Assembly: GCF_949628215.1 (NCBI RefSeq)
Contig: NC_134279.1
Span: 81,399,330-81,463,329, forward strand
Direction: 5' to 3'
Source: Phalacrocorax aristotelis
Lineage: Eukaryota > Chordata > Aves > Suliformes > Phalacrocoracidae
DNA: 64,000 nt
A program made the translations under genes and the position numbers. The notes under the pieces are model-generated. The model did not search any database, was not told the origin of the DNA, and saw nothing but the letters and a program-made list of their open reading frames with translations. Of the stretch, positions 24,601 through 39,600 are shown one piece after another. How positions within the stretch are numbered: position 1 is the first letter of the stretch; each line of letters opens with the position of its first letter.

Positions 24601-27600
24601 CCTGTGTTCTTAAACCCAAATGTGAAGCCAGGTCCTCCAGCTGGACTACCTTTGTTTTCTATGGAAACAAACGAGAGTTAAATGCAGCTGATGAATTAGA
24701 GGGTTAGCATATTTCTTTTTCTTTCAAATAAAAAAATGCATTTAACAGACAAGGTAGAACCTGCCATTCTAACTTTTCCCAGTAAACACTTTTCTCTGAC
24801 AAAAACCTCAAATTTAATTACTTAAACCACTCCGCTCTCTGGAAAGCCTGTGTGCTCTGACCCACTTAAGCAAAGGCTCAAATGCATCTGCCAGTGCTTG
24901 GCCTGAACCTTTCCTTACGTTAGGAGGACAGGATGAGCACGAGCCCAGTAAGCAGCCATGCCTCTGTTCTCCCTGCCACCTGAGGTTCTCAACTGCTACC
25001 TTTAATTTCCAGTATGCTTTCGCAAGATCCCTTTTTCTTTGAGAGGTGTTTCAAAGTACATTCTAAAACGATCACTGGTATATATCAGCGCATGAATAAA
25101 AATCCAGACAAGCCTGGCAGCATTAAGTACTTTAGTCTGTTTTACTAATGTCGTGTATTAACACCATAATAATCTTCCCAAGCGAGCAAACACCTTATTA
25201 ATATCATCAGCACTGGAAGCGTACTGCTAGCACACTCCTGCGCAGGCAGCGCAACGATCTCCGAGAAGAAAGGCAGAAGCAGGAATTGCAAATTTTCAGT
25301 TTGCTTTTGAAAGAGATCCTTACTGCAGCCTCTCTCAGGCAGGACGCAGTCACCACTGCTCCCATCTGGTTTTGTGCTTCTCTGTAGCTCCGGAGAATTA
25401 GAGAAAACACCTGGTATGCTCGTCTGGAGCTGCTTGGTTCCTGTTTTCCTAGCTGCAAAAGTTTTAGAAACTCATCTGTTCAAATGCAGTGAAAGGATGT
25501 ACTGTTTATAAGGACTTTGGAAAATATAAAGCTTTTGAAAACTGTTCAGTTAACATTCTCAACTGCATTCCTAAGAGCCATATATGTACGGCCAAAAGAA
25601 CTACATTTACATTATCCGATACAAATTTACATTATCAGATGCAATACTTCAAAAGGTAAATGCATTTGTTTCTGATCTCGACAGTACGCTGGGAGGAAAC
25701 TGAAGAAATAAAGAGAGGCTGAAGTAGAATCTTTTTCATTAATAAAACCAGACAAAAAAAAAAAAAAAAGCCACACACAGACTTAGGAGTTGTGAAGTTC
25801 GATGCAGCCAAGCTAGAGAACTGAATACCATGGACTGAATGCACGGAATTGGAACCAGTCCATGGAATTCAGTTCTCAGAGCTGGGAACTGCCAAGATTC
25901 GTCACATCTTCTTTTAAAAGGGGGGCGGGGAAGGGGATGTAAAGCCACATAAACAAGAAAAACAGGATTTAAACCTTCACTTCAAGATATTCACCCTCAA
26001 TGACCAAGTTTAGTGGAAGCTCTCCAAGATAGATCCTGCTGTGAATAAGAGCCCACAGGGTGGGGCGGAATTAGGATGCACTCCCCACACACACTCTGAA
26101 ATGTAATCACATTGTGAGGTCCCAAGCCAACAAAACACTTCACCACATGCTTCGCATTTAAGAGACAGGCTTAACTTTCACAGAGCAACATATACATATC
26201 TACACTTTACTGAATTAATTTCATTTCAGGTATGATTCTGCTGCTGTCCTCAGCAAGGGATGAAACAGAGCAAGAGCTCCCATGGTGAAGATGAACAGGA
26301 TTTTTTTCCCTTATCCTGTAAGCATCATTTTTTGTTAAAGAAAAAACAGGAAGGGGTAAAGCCCCCGAGTCCTTTGCTATCCCTTTCAAATGTAGTTAAA
26401 GTTGAGTTTGCTGTTTCAGTTCACTGGCTGTAATTCAGATGCATTTAGCGACACACTCTCAAGCCGGGTGAGAACAGTCTGATGGACGAAGGGCGCAGGC
26501 TCGTGTTTCCCTGGGTCGACAGAGCTAGTGCTCCACAGCAAGGGAGCTGCTCAGCCACGCTTTAACCTCTGCTGCTTCATTATTAGTTTTAAGTGCTCAG
26601 AGAGCCTGCACAGCTGGTCTGTAAGGTGCGCTGTGCTGCTACAGCCCTGCTGAGTAAAGCCGTCAGGCTCCCATTAAGAACTGATTATTCTGCTCCTCTG
26701 AGAGCAGAGCGGTCAAGTCGGTAACTTGAGGGCTGGCGCTGTAAGAAGCGAACACACAGGACGGCGACGGCAGCAGAGACACTGCCACAGCCCTCACCGA
26801 GGTGTGAGCGGGTGATTTTGCAGCAGGCTGAGGTTGAGGAGCTACTAGGAAAGCCCCAAAGGAAGGTAGATGCTCAGCTTTCAGCAAAGCAGAACTGGGG
26901 GGGTGTCAATCCTTTTGGTGCCTTTGAGAAAAATCCCATTTAAAGCAATCCCACAAGGCAGAGCTGGAGAAAAGAGGCTGCGTTTTATTTCAAACACCCT
27001 TAGGAATGAAGCACTGGGTGAGCTACCTCCAGCCAGTTATACCAGTAAAATAACTAGCTAAATTAAGTTTTATTTTTTTTAAAATGCCAATTGCTCTTTT
27101 AATTTCTAAGTTTTTCAGACAGCTACTAGCAGCTTAGCGCTGCTACTTGTTGGAAGTCAACTGCTTCTGTGAATAGAACAGATGAGGGCTACACATAATC
27201 TGTGTGTTAAGCATACTTTCAAGATTTAAAAAAAAACAAACCTAAAACTTGTAAAAGAAAGCAATGCCCCAGTTCTGCAACTCATCTCTACATAGGAAAT
27301 CAGGTGTCGAAGTGCTTCTGAATTAGGTTTTCAGCCCGTGCTTAATTTCTCTGACGTCAGGTAGAAGTGACTAATATAAAACTATACATATGTGCTTAAA
27401 CACTGAACTGAGAGTTTGTGACTAATCTGTTCCATCCACCACAACCACCAGGGCAACGTGCAGAATCAGACCCTACTGCGTTATCCCTCGGAAACCCTCC
27501 CGATTTTAGTGGACGGTCCCAGGGGATGTTGGAATATCCTGTTGTTCTACCTCCTGTTATCCTAGGGCGGCTTGTTGATCAGAACAAGCACACGAACGGC

Positions 27601-30600
27601 ACATTTTCCTCCATCCACAGCTTGGCAGTATCTTGAAAGCCTTAGATGGGAATGGGTGAACTGGGATCACTCCCTACCACAGAGTCCATTTCCAGAGTTA
27701 GTAATTGAAACAGAGGGTGGTCTTAACAGACATGGCCATTTCAAAGCTCCCCTCCCTTTCAAAGAAATCCCTCTGGCTTCTGTGGAAAACAGAATATTGA
27801 AATCGCTGCATGGCTGCAAAATCAAACGTGCTATCTGATGGTTCATCATCCACGGTTTTACTTAGGCTCTTTAAACGTGTCACCCATGGCTTTTCCAATC
27901 TATTCTCAGCTGTCTCATCCGCTTTTGGCACTGCTTCTGATCAGAGTTGACTGGCTCATGCTGGGGACTCATGCTGGGTTACTGAACAGGAGCTATTTTC
28001 ATTTGGGCTGCAGCAATGAAGGTAAGGCCTAATTCCGAGTGAGGCTTAGACATTTCTAAACTAACCCCAGAGATCACATTGATCAGAAAGCACTTGACAG
28101 AGGCGAACCTCGCAGCCTCTCTCTGTGGCGTGATGCAATGGGATACACCACCAAAGTGCCAGTGACACAGCAGGCAAGAGCAGCACAGCGAAAGATGCTT
28201 GCACCGTAGCTTTGCAGCGACTCTACAGCGATGGAGCCATTGTTCAGACTCGCATGGCAGTCGCTCAAATTAACTTCTTGAGGAGGGTCACCTGTGAGAC
28301 AAATCTGGAACTCTGGGTTTTTGCTGGGGTAACGGACATTCAAAACGCCCAGAGTGTGAGATTCTGGATTAACAAAATGATTAGGACTTCACTAAGTGTA
28401 CAAATGATTTGCTTACTAATGAAGCCTTTCACGCACATGCCGTATGGTGCCAGATAAGAGTCCGGTTTCCAGTTAAGGAGGGGAGGCATTCATTAGGAGA
28501 AAAACTTTGCATAATATTGTTAGAGTAAGAGCAGAAAAATGCATCTGACCTTTGATATACCAGTAGTGGAGAGAGAAGCATTTGTCCTTACACATCAAAA
28601 GTGGAAATCCTCACGCACACTCCACAGGTTTTAAATAACCAACCATACAATATGATGAAAGGGAGACTAACACACCCGGTTAAAAACAAGTGATCTTCTC
28701 CTTAAATATCCCTCCCAAACGTTAAGACAATGTTGCAAATTCCAAGGATAAAAACACAAAAAGAAGCAGCATGAAAAGTTGGATTGACCTTTAGAATGTC
28801 AGTGTTTCAGGCACAAACCCATCCTGTGCAGCAGGGCACATGCTGGTACGGCAATGCTTGGTCATGCTGAGCTGAGATGTAGAGACTGGCTTCAAAATCA
28901 GTAGCTGATGTTCACAGGCGAAGAGCCTGAATGTCCCAAATCCCAATCGACAGCAAACATTGCCGTTCATAAACTCTGAGGGTGATCCACCAGGCGCAGG
29001 ATTTGTAACACGTATTCTTATGGAAGATGCTAAGAGCTACAATCCTGCCCCAAAAAGCCAAGAGGCAGCTGTAATTGCAAACCATTTTATCAGCAATGGC
29101 CATGCTCATGCATGGTTAAGTAAATAATGCAGGCTTTATCTAAGGTATCGCTTTTGTGACTTCTTGAATATTTAAGTAAATCAAAGAGAAACTAAAGGTT
29201 CACCTTCTTTATGCAACTCAGCTCTTTGACAAAGATATTTTACACAGTTTAACAGATGCAGAAAGAGGAGAAAAACCAGCGGTAGCTTACCTTAACGTAT
29301 TCGAGAAATTCCATTAGAAAGCTGCGAGACTGGATACAGCAAGGAAAACAATTGTTATTTTAAACTTATGAACATTAAATGCATCGCAAACTTGCTAGCA
29401 TACTTCTGAAGTTTTAAACATACAGACTGGGAGAGAACTGGGGGAAAAAAAAAATATCTAGATTTAATCTTAACTCGGAATTTATGATAGGTATTTTCTA
29501 AGACAGAATATGGCTCAAGTACAATTTGTGTTTAAGTGTTTTCCAAAAAGAAATCTTTGAATCTTTTATTCTTCACATCGTACATTTCATTTCACCTGAA
29601 ATAACCACATCTGGGTGTGTTTGTGCGTCGTGTATTAAGTTGCACGTACACACTGAGGACATTTTGTACTGAGGTGAAGTACAGAGCGATTCAGGAGACA
29701 GCTCATGCAGATGGTCAAGTGTAGCGCACAGCTGTGCAACACATGTGGAAGCTCATGCCGGTTTCAAAGCTATGCACCTGAAATCCGCCATTTTAGCATA
29801 AGCGGCTCAATTTTCAAGGCAATGCAAACAACGTGCATTTAAGTTAACAGGAGATCAAGTTACTCTGCAACGCTGGAAATCAATCAGCCTTAATTAACTG
29901 CTTAGCTCTGGGCTCAGGACCTTAATTTTCAGCACGAGTTTCACTACGCTGGCCTCAACCACATGTGGCAGGGTCATCTATTGTAACAGGATACCGAAAT
30001 GCTTCGGTACGTTATCCACCACAAGGCAGAAGGGTGGCCTGCAAGGCTGGTGTCTCCAAATAACTATGTACCTGTCATTCTTTCTGAAGATGACTTTCAA
30101 ATTGCCTACTATTAAGTTCTATCTCCCCTCTCCCACCAAAGATATCTTATGCTGAGCTTCACGTATCACCAACTGCCTGCCAAGCTCTTTTGAGCAAGAA
30201 ACACCCTCCTCTGGTCCCATGTAAAGATTACTTTGTCCTTGAGAGGCAGCTGTAGCAACACAGACAATAAACACATTCTAGCTTTAAAGGGTATCTAAAG
30301 TGGAAGAATTTAATACTTAGGTATAATCTTCTAACAGGACGTGCACAAGTTTTTGAAGGACTTTTCAATAGAAAGTATGCATTTCGCTGTCCTCTGCATC
30401 TTAGGAAATTCCCCATCACCAGATACAACTTCTCTTGGTGTTAATCCCGGCACGATGGAGGAATTTATCTCAATGGGAAGTGGTCCATAGCGAGAACTTG
30501 TGACTAATGTCAAGTGGTACTGACTCATTACAAGCTCCTCAGCCCAAAGCCGCTCTCAGTCACGCCAAGGGCAAATCTGTTCAATGGAACAGGGTCGCTT

Positions 30601-33600
30601 TAGCGGACGTGCACCCATGGCCCTGAAAAAAATGCTGATCATGAAATGCAGTGGAGAGCTCAAATTTGGCAGCTCCAACCCAAAAGCAACCTCAGCATCT
30701 GATAGCAATTAAAATTAGTCTAACAGGTTTTCAGCAGACAGAATAAGAACACTGCCTCCCACAACAGTGGAACTTTTTCAAGCTTGCTGTGATATTATGT
30801 CAAGTATCACATTTCAACCACCACCGCCAGCAGCACGTCTGCAGGCAGCCACAGGAGGAGCGTGCTAAAACGTTATGCAGAGTTTGAAACACTATCAACC
30901 ATAGCAATCACTTGCAACACTGTCTTCCAGCGTACAACCCACGAGCCCCTAGGTTGTGTCCTGTGAATTCTCTTAACAGAAGCCTTTTAAGAAAAGAGCT
31001 TGGTTTTTCATTTGATTTCACAGCAGCTCTGTTGATGTAGAAAATAAAACCAAAACCAAGCAATTCCTCCCAAGATCTGTGGGCACTACCAAGCTCCATA
31101 TTTAGCCTTGCTTTCCTCTGGCCCACTATATATGGGTAAAGCTGATGACAATAAAAGAGTGTCTGACTTCCAAGATGAGTTTTATTTCAGTCCTGACATT
31201 AAGGGAGCACTCATTTCCAGTGATGTGCATTTGCCTTAGTACTCTAAACTCACTTGTAGGAGTCTGAAATGAGGGACTGTAGCATTCCCCAGGAAGCACT
31301 CCAGGTTAACACGTGCCATATACGCAGTTTAGCTTTTACAAGGGAAAACAGCTGGCTGACTCCTATTCTCAAGTTCATTTTACACGAGACAGAACGTAGT
31401 AAGGGCAACCCGAGTCTAACAAAGACAAAGGAAACTGCAGTAACAGCCTAACATGCATACCTCTTCCTCTGTCATTGATTCTTCAACCCCTTCCTCTTCA
31501 ACTACAAAACTCTCCTTCAGCTTCAGGTACTCTTCATACTCTCTCTTCTCCTCTTCTTCCTTTGCCTTCCTTTTTTCCTCTTCCTGAACAGAAAAGATGA
31601 CAAGTGGTCAGTTTGCTCCTCCCCAAATCAGGTTTAGTTTTAAGTAAAGTAGCACCTTGTCTATCTGCAGCCTGGTTTTACTAGGACAGACAGCAGATAA
31701 GAAGTGCCTAAAATGAGTCTAAGTTCTCCCTTGATGGCATCATTAATTTCAGAAGCCACCATCGAGGCAGTAACCATCTCACGTGGTACTGTAAGCTTGC
31801 ACACAATACACCTAGGCTGGTTCTTAACAGGTCTGACACCGGGGAGAAAACCACTCCTATATAGCAGCCTGCTTTCTTAATTTGCATGAATATGTCTCTT
31901 CTGCACATCCCATGACAGGAAATCCCTGCCCCAACTGTACTTTGATGCAACATCCACGTTTTCAGTAATTGGCCCGAGTTCTGCTCTGACATATGCTGAT
32001 GTACATTGGGAGTGGTCACAAAGAATAGTGGAGTTACACTGGCGTCCGTCTGCATGAGAAGAAGCTGGCCTGTAAAAGAGTTTCAAGTTAATTCTCTTTC
32101 TTATGACACACAAGCAAACTACACCTACACGGAATGTAAAACGTAAAGAGATGGACAAAGAAATGTTAAAATATTTAAGAAAAAAAAAAAAAGACAAGCC
32201 AGAAAACTCCAAGCCTGACATCAGTGAAATGGTGCTGCATATACCAGGTAATGTAGAACAGTCACACATGCACACAGCAAAACCGCAATTAAAAGTGATA
32301 GATTACTTAAAAAAACGTTTCAAATAAGAACAAGCTTTTACTGGGAGCTCATCAATTTGCAGCTTTCCATGATTGTTTTTTTTTTTTTAATTTGTTTTGC
32401 TTTTCTCCAAAACACTTCACACGTGTAACTTCACACAGAAGAAAAATGTTTCCTCACACAATGGTTTCTTCCGCAGAGAAATGTATGTTTGCGCAGCACC
32501 TGGTACAATGAGGTTCCAGTTTGACTGGCCTCTGGTCGTTATCACGCTGCAAAGGCTTGATTAAAACTTAGAAGGATGAGTTCTTCAAATTTCAGTGACA
32601 ATCTCTGGGCATTTCTTTTCCTATTAGCACAGGAACTGATCTCCTTATGAACATTTATATTGATTTCTAAATGCTTGCCACGCTAGATCTTTGACACTAA
32701 TATGGTAATTGCTTCCTTAAATGGCTGGAAAGCAAACACTTGTTCCATTAAAACAGGAAGAGACAGGAACAGGTAATTAAGTATACAGAAAAATGTCCAT
32801 ATTAAAACAGATGCCACGTAAGGCCAAAACCAACAAGATACCAGAAACGGTTGTGGGAGGGCTGCCCTTCAATAAAAATTGAGAGGAAAGCGTATCTGGT
32901 ACCAACTGTATTTTATCAAACTCCCAGAGAGCCCCAAGAAGGAATGCTACCAACACACAGGCATGAGAAAAACAGGACTGAAAGGATGCGACTGTATGTC
33001 TGAAGTCAAGACCTTTTTGTTAACTGCTATCTCATGGAAAAACTACACATCTGAGGAAGCTCCTGAGACAAAACAAGACCATCTTCTGGGTCGTTCATCA
33101 CCGTAACGGTTATTAGCAAAAGCCCAGCAGTGGATTTTTCCTTATAAGCGCTACAGGTGCCAAGAACAACAAACCATATTTCATCTGGAAGTGACGGCGA
33201 TTGTTCTTTTCTTGTAAGTGCATTAAATTTAATCTTGATCCTGGAAATACAAGAATAAGCTTCTTCCCCTGGTCTGTTACAGAGGTTGTAATTTAACAGG
33301 ATTCGGAATGAGGGGGAAAGAAAAACATCAGAAAACCTAAAAATTGCTTTGGCAAAGAGTTTTTAGATTGTTCTTAAAAAAAATAAATCAGATGACAGTG
33401 ACCCATTTACAGCTGAGAGCAACAATAACTGAGAAAGATTTTCCTGTTTCTGGAAGGTCTATCAACAAATGAACAAGACTCCTTCCTGTCTTCCTAACCT
33501 GCTTGTACCTTCCATGTCATTAAAGCATACCAGCACATTAATATCAGTACTTCCATTTCCAACATATGCAGAAAAGCTTCTCTGCTGTGAGACTAGTAAA

Positions 33601-36600
33601 GCACTCAGCTACCAGTCCCTCTTTCGTGGTCTCCCTAAAAGCCAACTTGAGCTTGTTCCCCAGATCCTAAATTATGATGCTATGATCAGCAGAGCACTTC
33701 CAGGTGGTCAGAGCCACTGCTTTGGTAGCTACAGCACGTCAGCCCTCAAAGCCTCATGTTTCTGGTGGTTGAAGCCTCCTCCATAACACTAAGTATTTCC
33801 AGAAGCTTTTTCATCTAATAAAAATCCCAGCCACTTCCTGCACAGCCTCACATGCTTTACCACCTAAATTCACCTATGATTCAACTGGTAGAAAAAGAAG
33901 GATTTAGCCAAAGTGTAAACTGGTTCAAAGCCAAGAGGAGAGATGACTTTGCATAACTGCACTGGGAGAAGTGACCAGCCACAGCAGTGGAAGCTGAGCA
34001 GGGGGAACCCTAGCGAAGTCAGGCTCTCTGGTAACACTTACTCTCAGGAATTTCTTTTCACCATCACGCTAGCACTCTTCTTTCACGTGCCCAAGTCATG
34101 CACCAGTTGCATGGTAGGTGCAGGGACAAATTTAGGCGGTTTGCATTCCCACAAAAAACAGTCAGTGGGCATAACCCTTGCACGGAAACACTCTCAGCAC
34201 CGCAGGGTCTATTAATGAAACAGAGACCAGCACTTGCATCGTGCAAGTCATACAGGGGGCACTCAGCTCAAACATAAAATTAAAACAAATACATCTTTGT
34301 TCGTCAGGTTTCTTTGCCTCTCCCGATTTTGATCTCATTAACCGCTGTGGAGTTAAGTGGTAAAACATGTGGCTCAGAGGAGAGCCAATAGCTGGGCCAC
34401 CTCCCTTCAACGATGGGTGGGGTGGTGGGGAAATCCCAGCACCATGGAAATTTGGTAACTGCAGATGCTCACCTTCAGCTGCTTGCCTTTTTCTTTTTTT
34501 TTTTTTTTTTTTTTTTGAAGCAGGTTCATTTCTCTCCTCACCCACCGAAATATTACCCAAACTGGGAGCTTGCTACAGTGCAAAGATTTCTTTTTGATCA
34601 GTTTACTCTACTGCACGAGAAGAACCAACTCTCCCCACTTTGATCAGGTCTTTATTGAAGAAAAAAAAGAAATTAATTACTCAAACCTTTCTTCCCTCTC
34701 TCCTTTTTCTGACAAAATGTCCACATTATCGCTGTGGATCAACTCTACCTCTGCACGCTTGCTGTGTGCCTCACGTGCCACCTTGTGTGGCAGAGACCCA
34801 AGAGCTTCCAGAGCTCCATGCAGCCTGTGGATCTCCAGCACTCTGGGAGATGCTTTTCAACACCTTCACCCCCTTCCTATACCAGATGTGGTCAGCACCG
34901 ATTTCCCACCATGCCCAGTCCCAGCCCTTCCACTGCTCTCCAAGCTCCCTCTGTCCCACCTGCCCACCAAGGGCCTGGAATTGCTGTGAAGCTCCTTTCA
35001 GATCATTACCTCCTGTTCACCTCTTACCTCGATCACAATTGATTATTTCCATGTGCCAACTGCACACGAGCCCGACCTTTTACTGGGTGAAACCCATAGT
35101 GTCTTGAAAACACTTTTGGACTTACAGCTGGAAGCAGACCCTGATTCTTGGGATCACAAATCCCTCTGGAGTCCTGGGACGGTGCTTGAGTAACTGCACT
35201 GTTCTGGCTGGCTGACAGATTCCAGCCTTTGAAGGTTTATCGTGCCGTACTATTTTTAGAGAAGAGTGAGGACCCTTACCGTACTGTCCAGCGAGAAGAC
35301 ACTGAACCACCGTTTCTAGCTTTCGTTGCAGTAACCCATTTAAGGTGACACTGAGACTAAGCGATATTGGCCTACAGAGTAAGTAGCTTTCCTGAGAGCT
35401 TTGCCTAAGCAGCTTTCCTGGAGACGAAAACTGCTAGTTGCACGCTGTGCCATCTCTCCTCCAAATCAGATAAAGGGCCAACTCGCTGACAAACAAATGA
35501 TTTATGGGCAGCTTATTTGACTGCTAAGTGGAAGAGATCTCATTGCTAACAAGGAGGGCAGAGCAAATGCTGGCCTCTCTTCAACCACCACCTGCTCCCA
35601 GTTGTTCCTTGTTTGTGGCTGTTTCCTTAACTTGCAGAATGAGGAAAAGCATAACTGGTTCCTCTGCCAAATGCTTTGAGGTTCACGGACCAAAGAAACC
35701 CTCCTTGTATAACATCCAGCTCTCGTGCTGTTAGTGTATATTCTATAGGAAGCAAAAAAGGACTTTACAGTATATACTTTGGCATAGAGCAGATGGATCT
35801 CTAGGATTCCTCCCCCCCACCACTGTTTAGACACAAAATTTAAAAATACCTTTAGAAAGATCGAATAAGCATTCTTACCAGTCCTCATCCCCTCAAAATC
35901 CGAGTGGAATGAGTCTTTCTGCAAGCTTTCCAACTTGTACTTCCTTAGGAGAAATTAATTTTCAGGAAAGTATACACACTTGAAACTGATACTTGAACTG
36001 AAACTACGTCCTAGGCTCCATCAGCCTCCAGAAAAGTGCTGTTTCTTTACGAACAGTGGATAGAAATGCCAAACAGATAATGAAAAGCTCTGCTGAGAGG
36101 CACACAAATCTCAACGTTCACATAGTGCTACACTTAATGAAATAACTCAACAATCAACATTTTAAAACTCAGTGCCTGTTCTTACATGATCAAATATCAA
36201 ATCAAAGAGCCAAAACTTTAGGGTCTTAGTTCTCAAAAGTTTCACCAGGACCCTTGGGATCACCAGCCAATCCCCCATTTCTATAGCTCTGAGGATCCAG
36301 ACCATTTTTATTTAGGCACTTAAATGCAAAACTGAAAGCCTAAATGAAATTGCCCTAGTTTGGAGACTTTGGGCACAGATGTACTTGAGCAATACAGATC
36401 TCGTTTAATGTACCAGCGAACAAACACCAGTCCCGGCTCCTGCTGTGGCCTTTTATTTCACAACAGTGAAAAGCTCGCTCTCTGGATGACTGGTAGTCTC
36501 TCTCCTGAATCAAGCTACGCTCTGAGAGCAGTCCACTCTGCAATGGATTTGCAGGCCACACACCCTGTTCGACGCTGCATTTCAGCATAGAAAAGCGATG

Positions 36601-39600
36601 ACTGCGAGCTCTGCATCTGCACAAGCAGTTTCCTTAGCACGGCGAAGCGAGGCCGAGGGAGTAAAAGCTACAAAAATCCCTGTGCACAGGGAAAAAAAAA
36701 GCTCTTGTGCGAGCAATCTGCAAGGTTTTGTACGAAGACACTGTTTTGCAACATCAGAGGAAGTTCGCTCTCATTGATAAGGTGGCAGTTGGTAAACCAT
36801 CTCACCACTAAAAAACTCCAAGAGTGAAAGGGAAATCCCCAGGGTAAAGCAGAGATGAAGCAAATGCCAATTATAAAGGACCTTCCTCACACGCATAGCC
36901 AATCAGGTCATCAGAACACTGGAAAGGAAACTTGAATTTAAAAATATATTATCTGGTTTGCAACCCTGGAGCCAAGGGGCAACCACATTTTATTTATATG
37001 TGCATACAAATATATTTAAATAGAAGCAGGGGGGTATTTTTCTCAAGAATATGCAAGATTTTAGCCCCTGTAACTGCCTTGAAGGCACGGCTCCCACTTG
37101 TAGAACAGCGCTGTGTAGAGTTGCCCAAAAATAATTGGCAAGAGAGTTTGCTTATAAAACAAAGTGGGTTTTCATCTGACTCAAGAATTCATTATTTCTA
37201 CTAGACTCCATATCTCAAACTACTTGGGGTGTGTGTGTGTGCGCGAAAGGGTTAACAGTCCCGGTGACTTTATCAAAGATCAACACTGGGGAATTTCTAG
37301 AAGATCTGCACGCTGCAACTTGATTTTCTATCCTCCTGACTCTATTTGACCTCCCTCATCAACCGACAAACTTTTAGATGGTATTTAATGGTGCAGGAAT
37401 CCCCTATTGCTGTTGATGAGGATTCAGCTATTAGTTTAAGCTGAAATGCTGGAAGGAAACTCTCTTTTACACAAAGCAAATCTCAACGTTCACAGAAGTT
37501 CGCACAATTTTGGCAGCATTTCTTGGGAGAGAGATTGGGAAGAAAGGTTCAACTGAAATTTAGCTTTAAAAGCTGGTTGCACTTGTTTGGAGACCAGCTG
37601 CTCATCACTTAAATTCTCTTGTAAATACACCAATTAAATTTATTTGAAATTAAGTTAAATAAAGCACAGCCACCAAATTTATGAGCTTAAATCTTTGAGT
37701 GTGCAGCAAGTGAAATAATAACAAAATTCATGCAGTTACATCACCACTTTCCCTGCAGGCAGCATGGCTTCATCAGTGGTCTTGATACCTTTCCTGTACC
37801 GCATAAGAAAAATAAAAACTAACAGACTTGCCACTGTCACTGTATCTGCAGAAACACTCTGAGGTACTGGAAAAGGAAGGGAAAAAATGAAGCTGGCAGC
37901 CATAACATTTCTCAGACAGGCTTCAGTGATAAACTCCAAATTTCTTGTGCCTTGTGGGATTATATAAACTACAGAAATGCAATCAAACTGCCTCCAAAAT
38001 AATCATACAACCAGCTACCCTCTGGTTTTTTATCTCATGACTATCAATCACTACTTGAGCTACCTTTCATAATTTTGCCTTTCCAGTTCCTAACTTATAC
38101 GGGGGAATAGTATCACCACATGTGTAGGCCCCATGGGCTTACTCGTGACCAAATGTTACTTGTGGAAATGAAGAATCTTTCCTCTGGAGGAACATCTAAA
38201 TCACATTTTACCCTATGTATTCTATAAAAAAACGCAATAAATCCAACAATCTCTTTACCACTCATAGGGGCCTAGAAGAGAGAGGTGCTATCTTTCACAG
38301 CAATCAGTCTGTAACAAGATTTGAAAGATAAGATGTTATGATCATAAGGACAGGCTGTGCTTACACGCACGGTAATCAAGTATCTGTTCATTCAATTTGT
38401 TTCCCCTCCTATCGCCCCGTCAAGACTAAAACACTGAAGTCCTGTTATTACCGTGCTCCCTGTAATACTGCTTTCTCTGCTGACTGAAGCAGGAACTCGA
38501 TCAACACAGCCTAAACATGTACATGTCTTGAATTCTTCTGCTTCCTGTTAAAGGCTCGGATGAAGACAGAGACTTAAAATTACCAGAAAACAGTTGAGGA
38601 TGGACATTAAATATTGTCAGACACGTTTACTTTGACCCATGCTCAAAATGTTCAGCGGTTAATGGATTATCAACCTGTCTTAGACCCAAGCAAAGAGTAA
38701 AATATTGAAAACACTTTCCCCTGAGTAGCAGAATGACATTCACGATGTAGCCTGGTGGGTTGGCTTGCTGCCCTGACAAAGACTACCGGGAAAAACAAAC
38801 ACAGGAACCAAACAAAAAAAGGTTAAAATTACAGAATTTTAGTAGCCAAGGAAGCTATTGCCTCAAGCGAACAGCAAGCTAGATTCAGGCATTTGAGCAA
38901 TTTTCAAAATTCTAGTAAGTATTCCTTTGGACTGTTGAACACAAAATTTAAAACATAAAATAAACCTAAAGCCTTAGTTTACATTCCTCTTTTTCACCAA
39001 GCCTTGTGAAATGGAGGAAGTGTTTTAATGCAATCTTTACTAGGAATACTGAAAGTTAAAATAAAACCAAGTAAGATTTTCCTCATTCAACCAAAATAAA
39101 TTACTCAGCCCTAAACTGAACAGAAGTAGATTAAAAAGTGAAACATGTTAATAAGCACTTTCTGTGTGAGAAGACCTCTAGTTAGAATTTCACCCTCATT
39201 TTCTACTCAGCTTTTCAACCATGCCTGACTGGCCCCGATTAGCCAGCTGCACTGCCAAACCCCAGCTCAAACCAGTAGGCAATCAACAGGATAACATCTT
39301 TGTCCTGGGCTACGGCTTCTTTTGAGCAGGTTGGCCAAGCTCAACTGCAATTTGCTTCGCAATTCACCTGCTGTGCTGGCTATCACTCCAGAAAGAACTG
39401 AAATTCTGCTCATTAGCCTCCTCCAAAGGAAGCAACATTTAAACAAGGCTAGTGTCCAGCCAGCATGCCCTCTTCATGCCCCGCAGAGTGCCGGAGTCAT
39501 TTGGCTCATTTCAACCAACTCTTCAGGGTTTCAAGGATAGCGAATTCCCAGAATGTTTGGAAAAAATATTAGGGATCTGGTTGGAGATGAAACACTTAAA

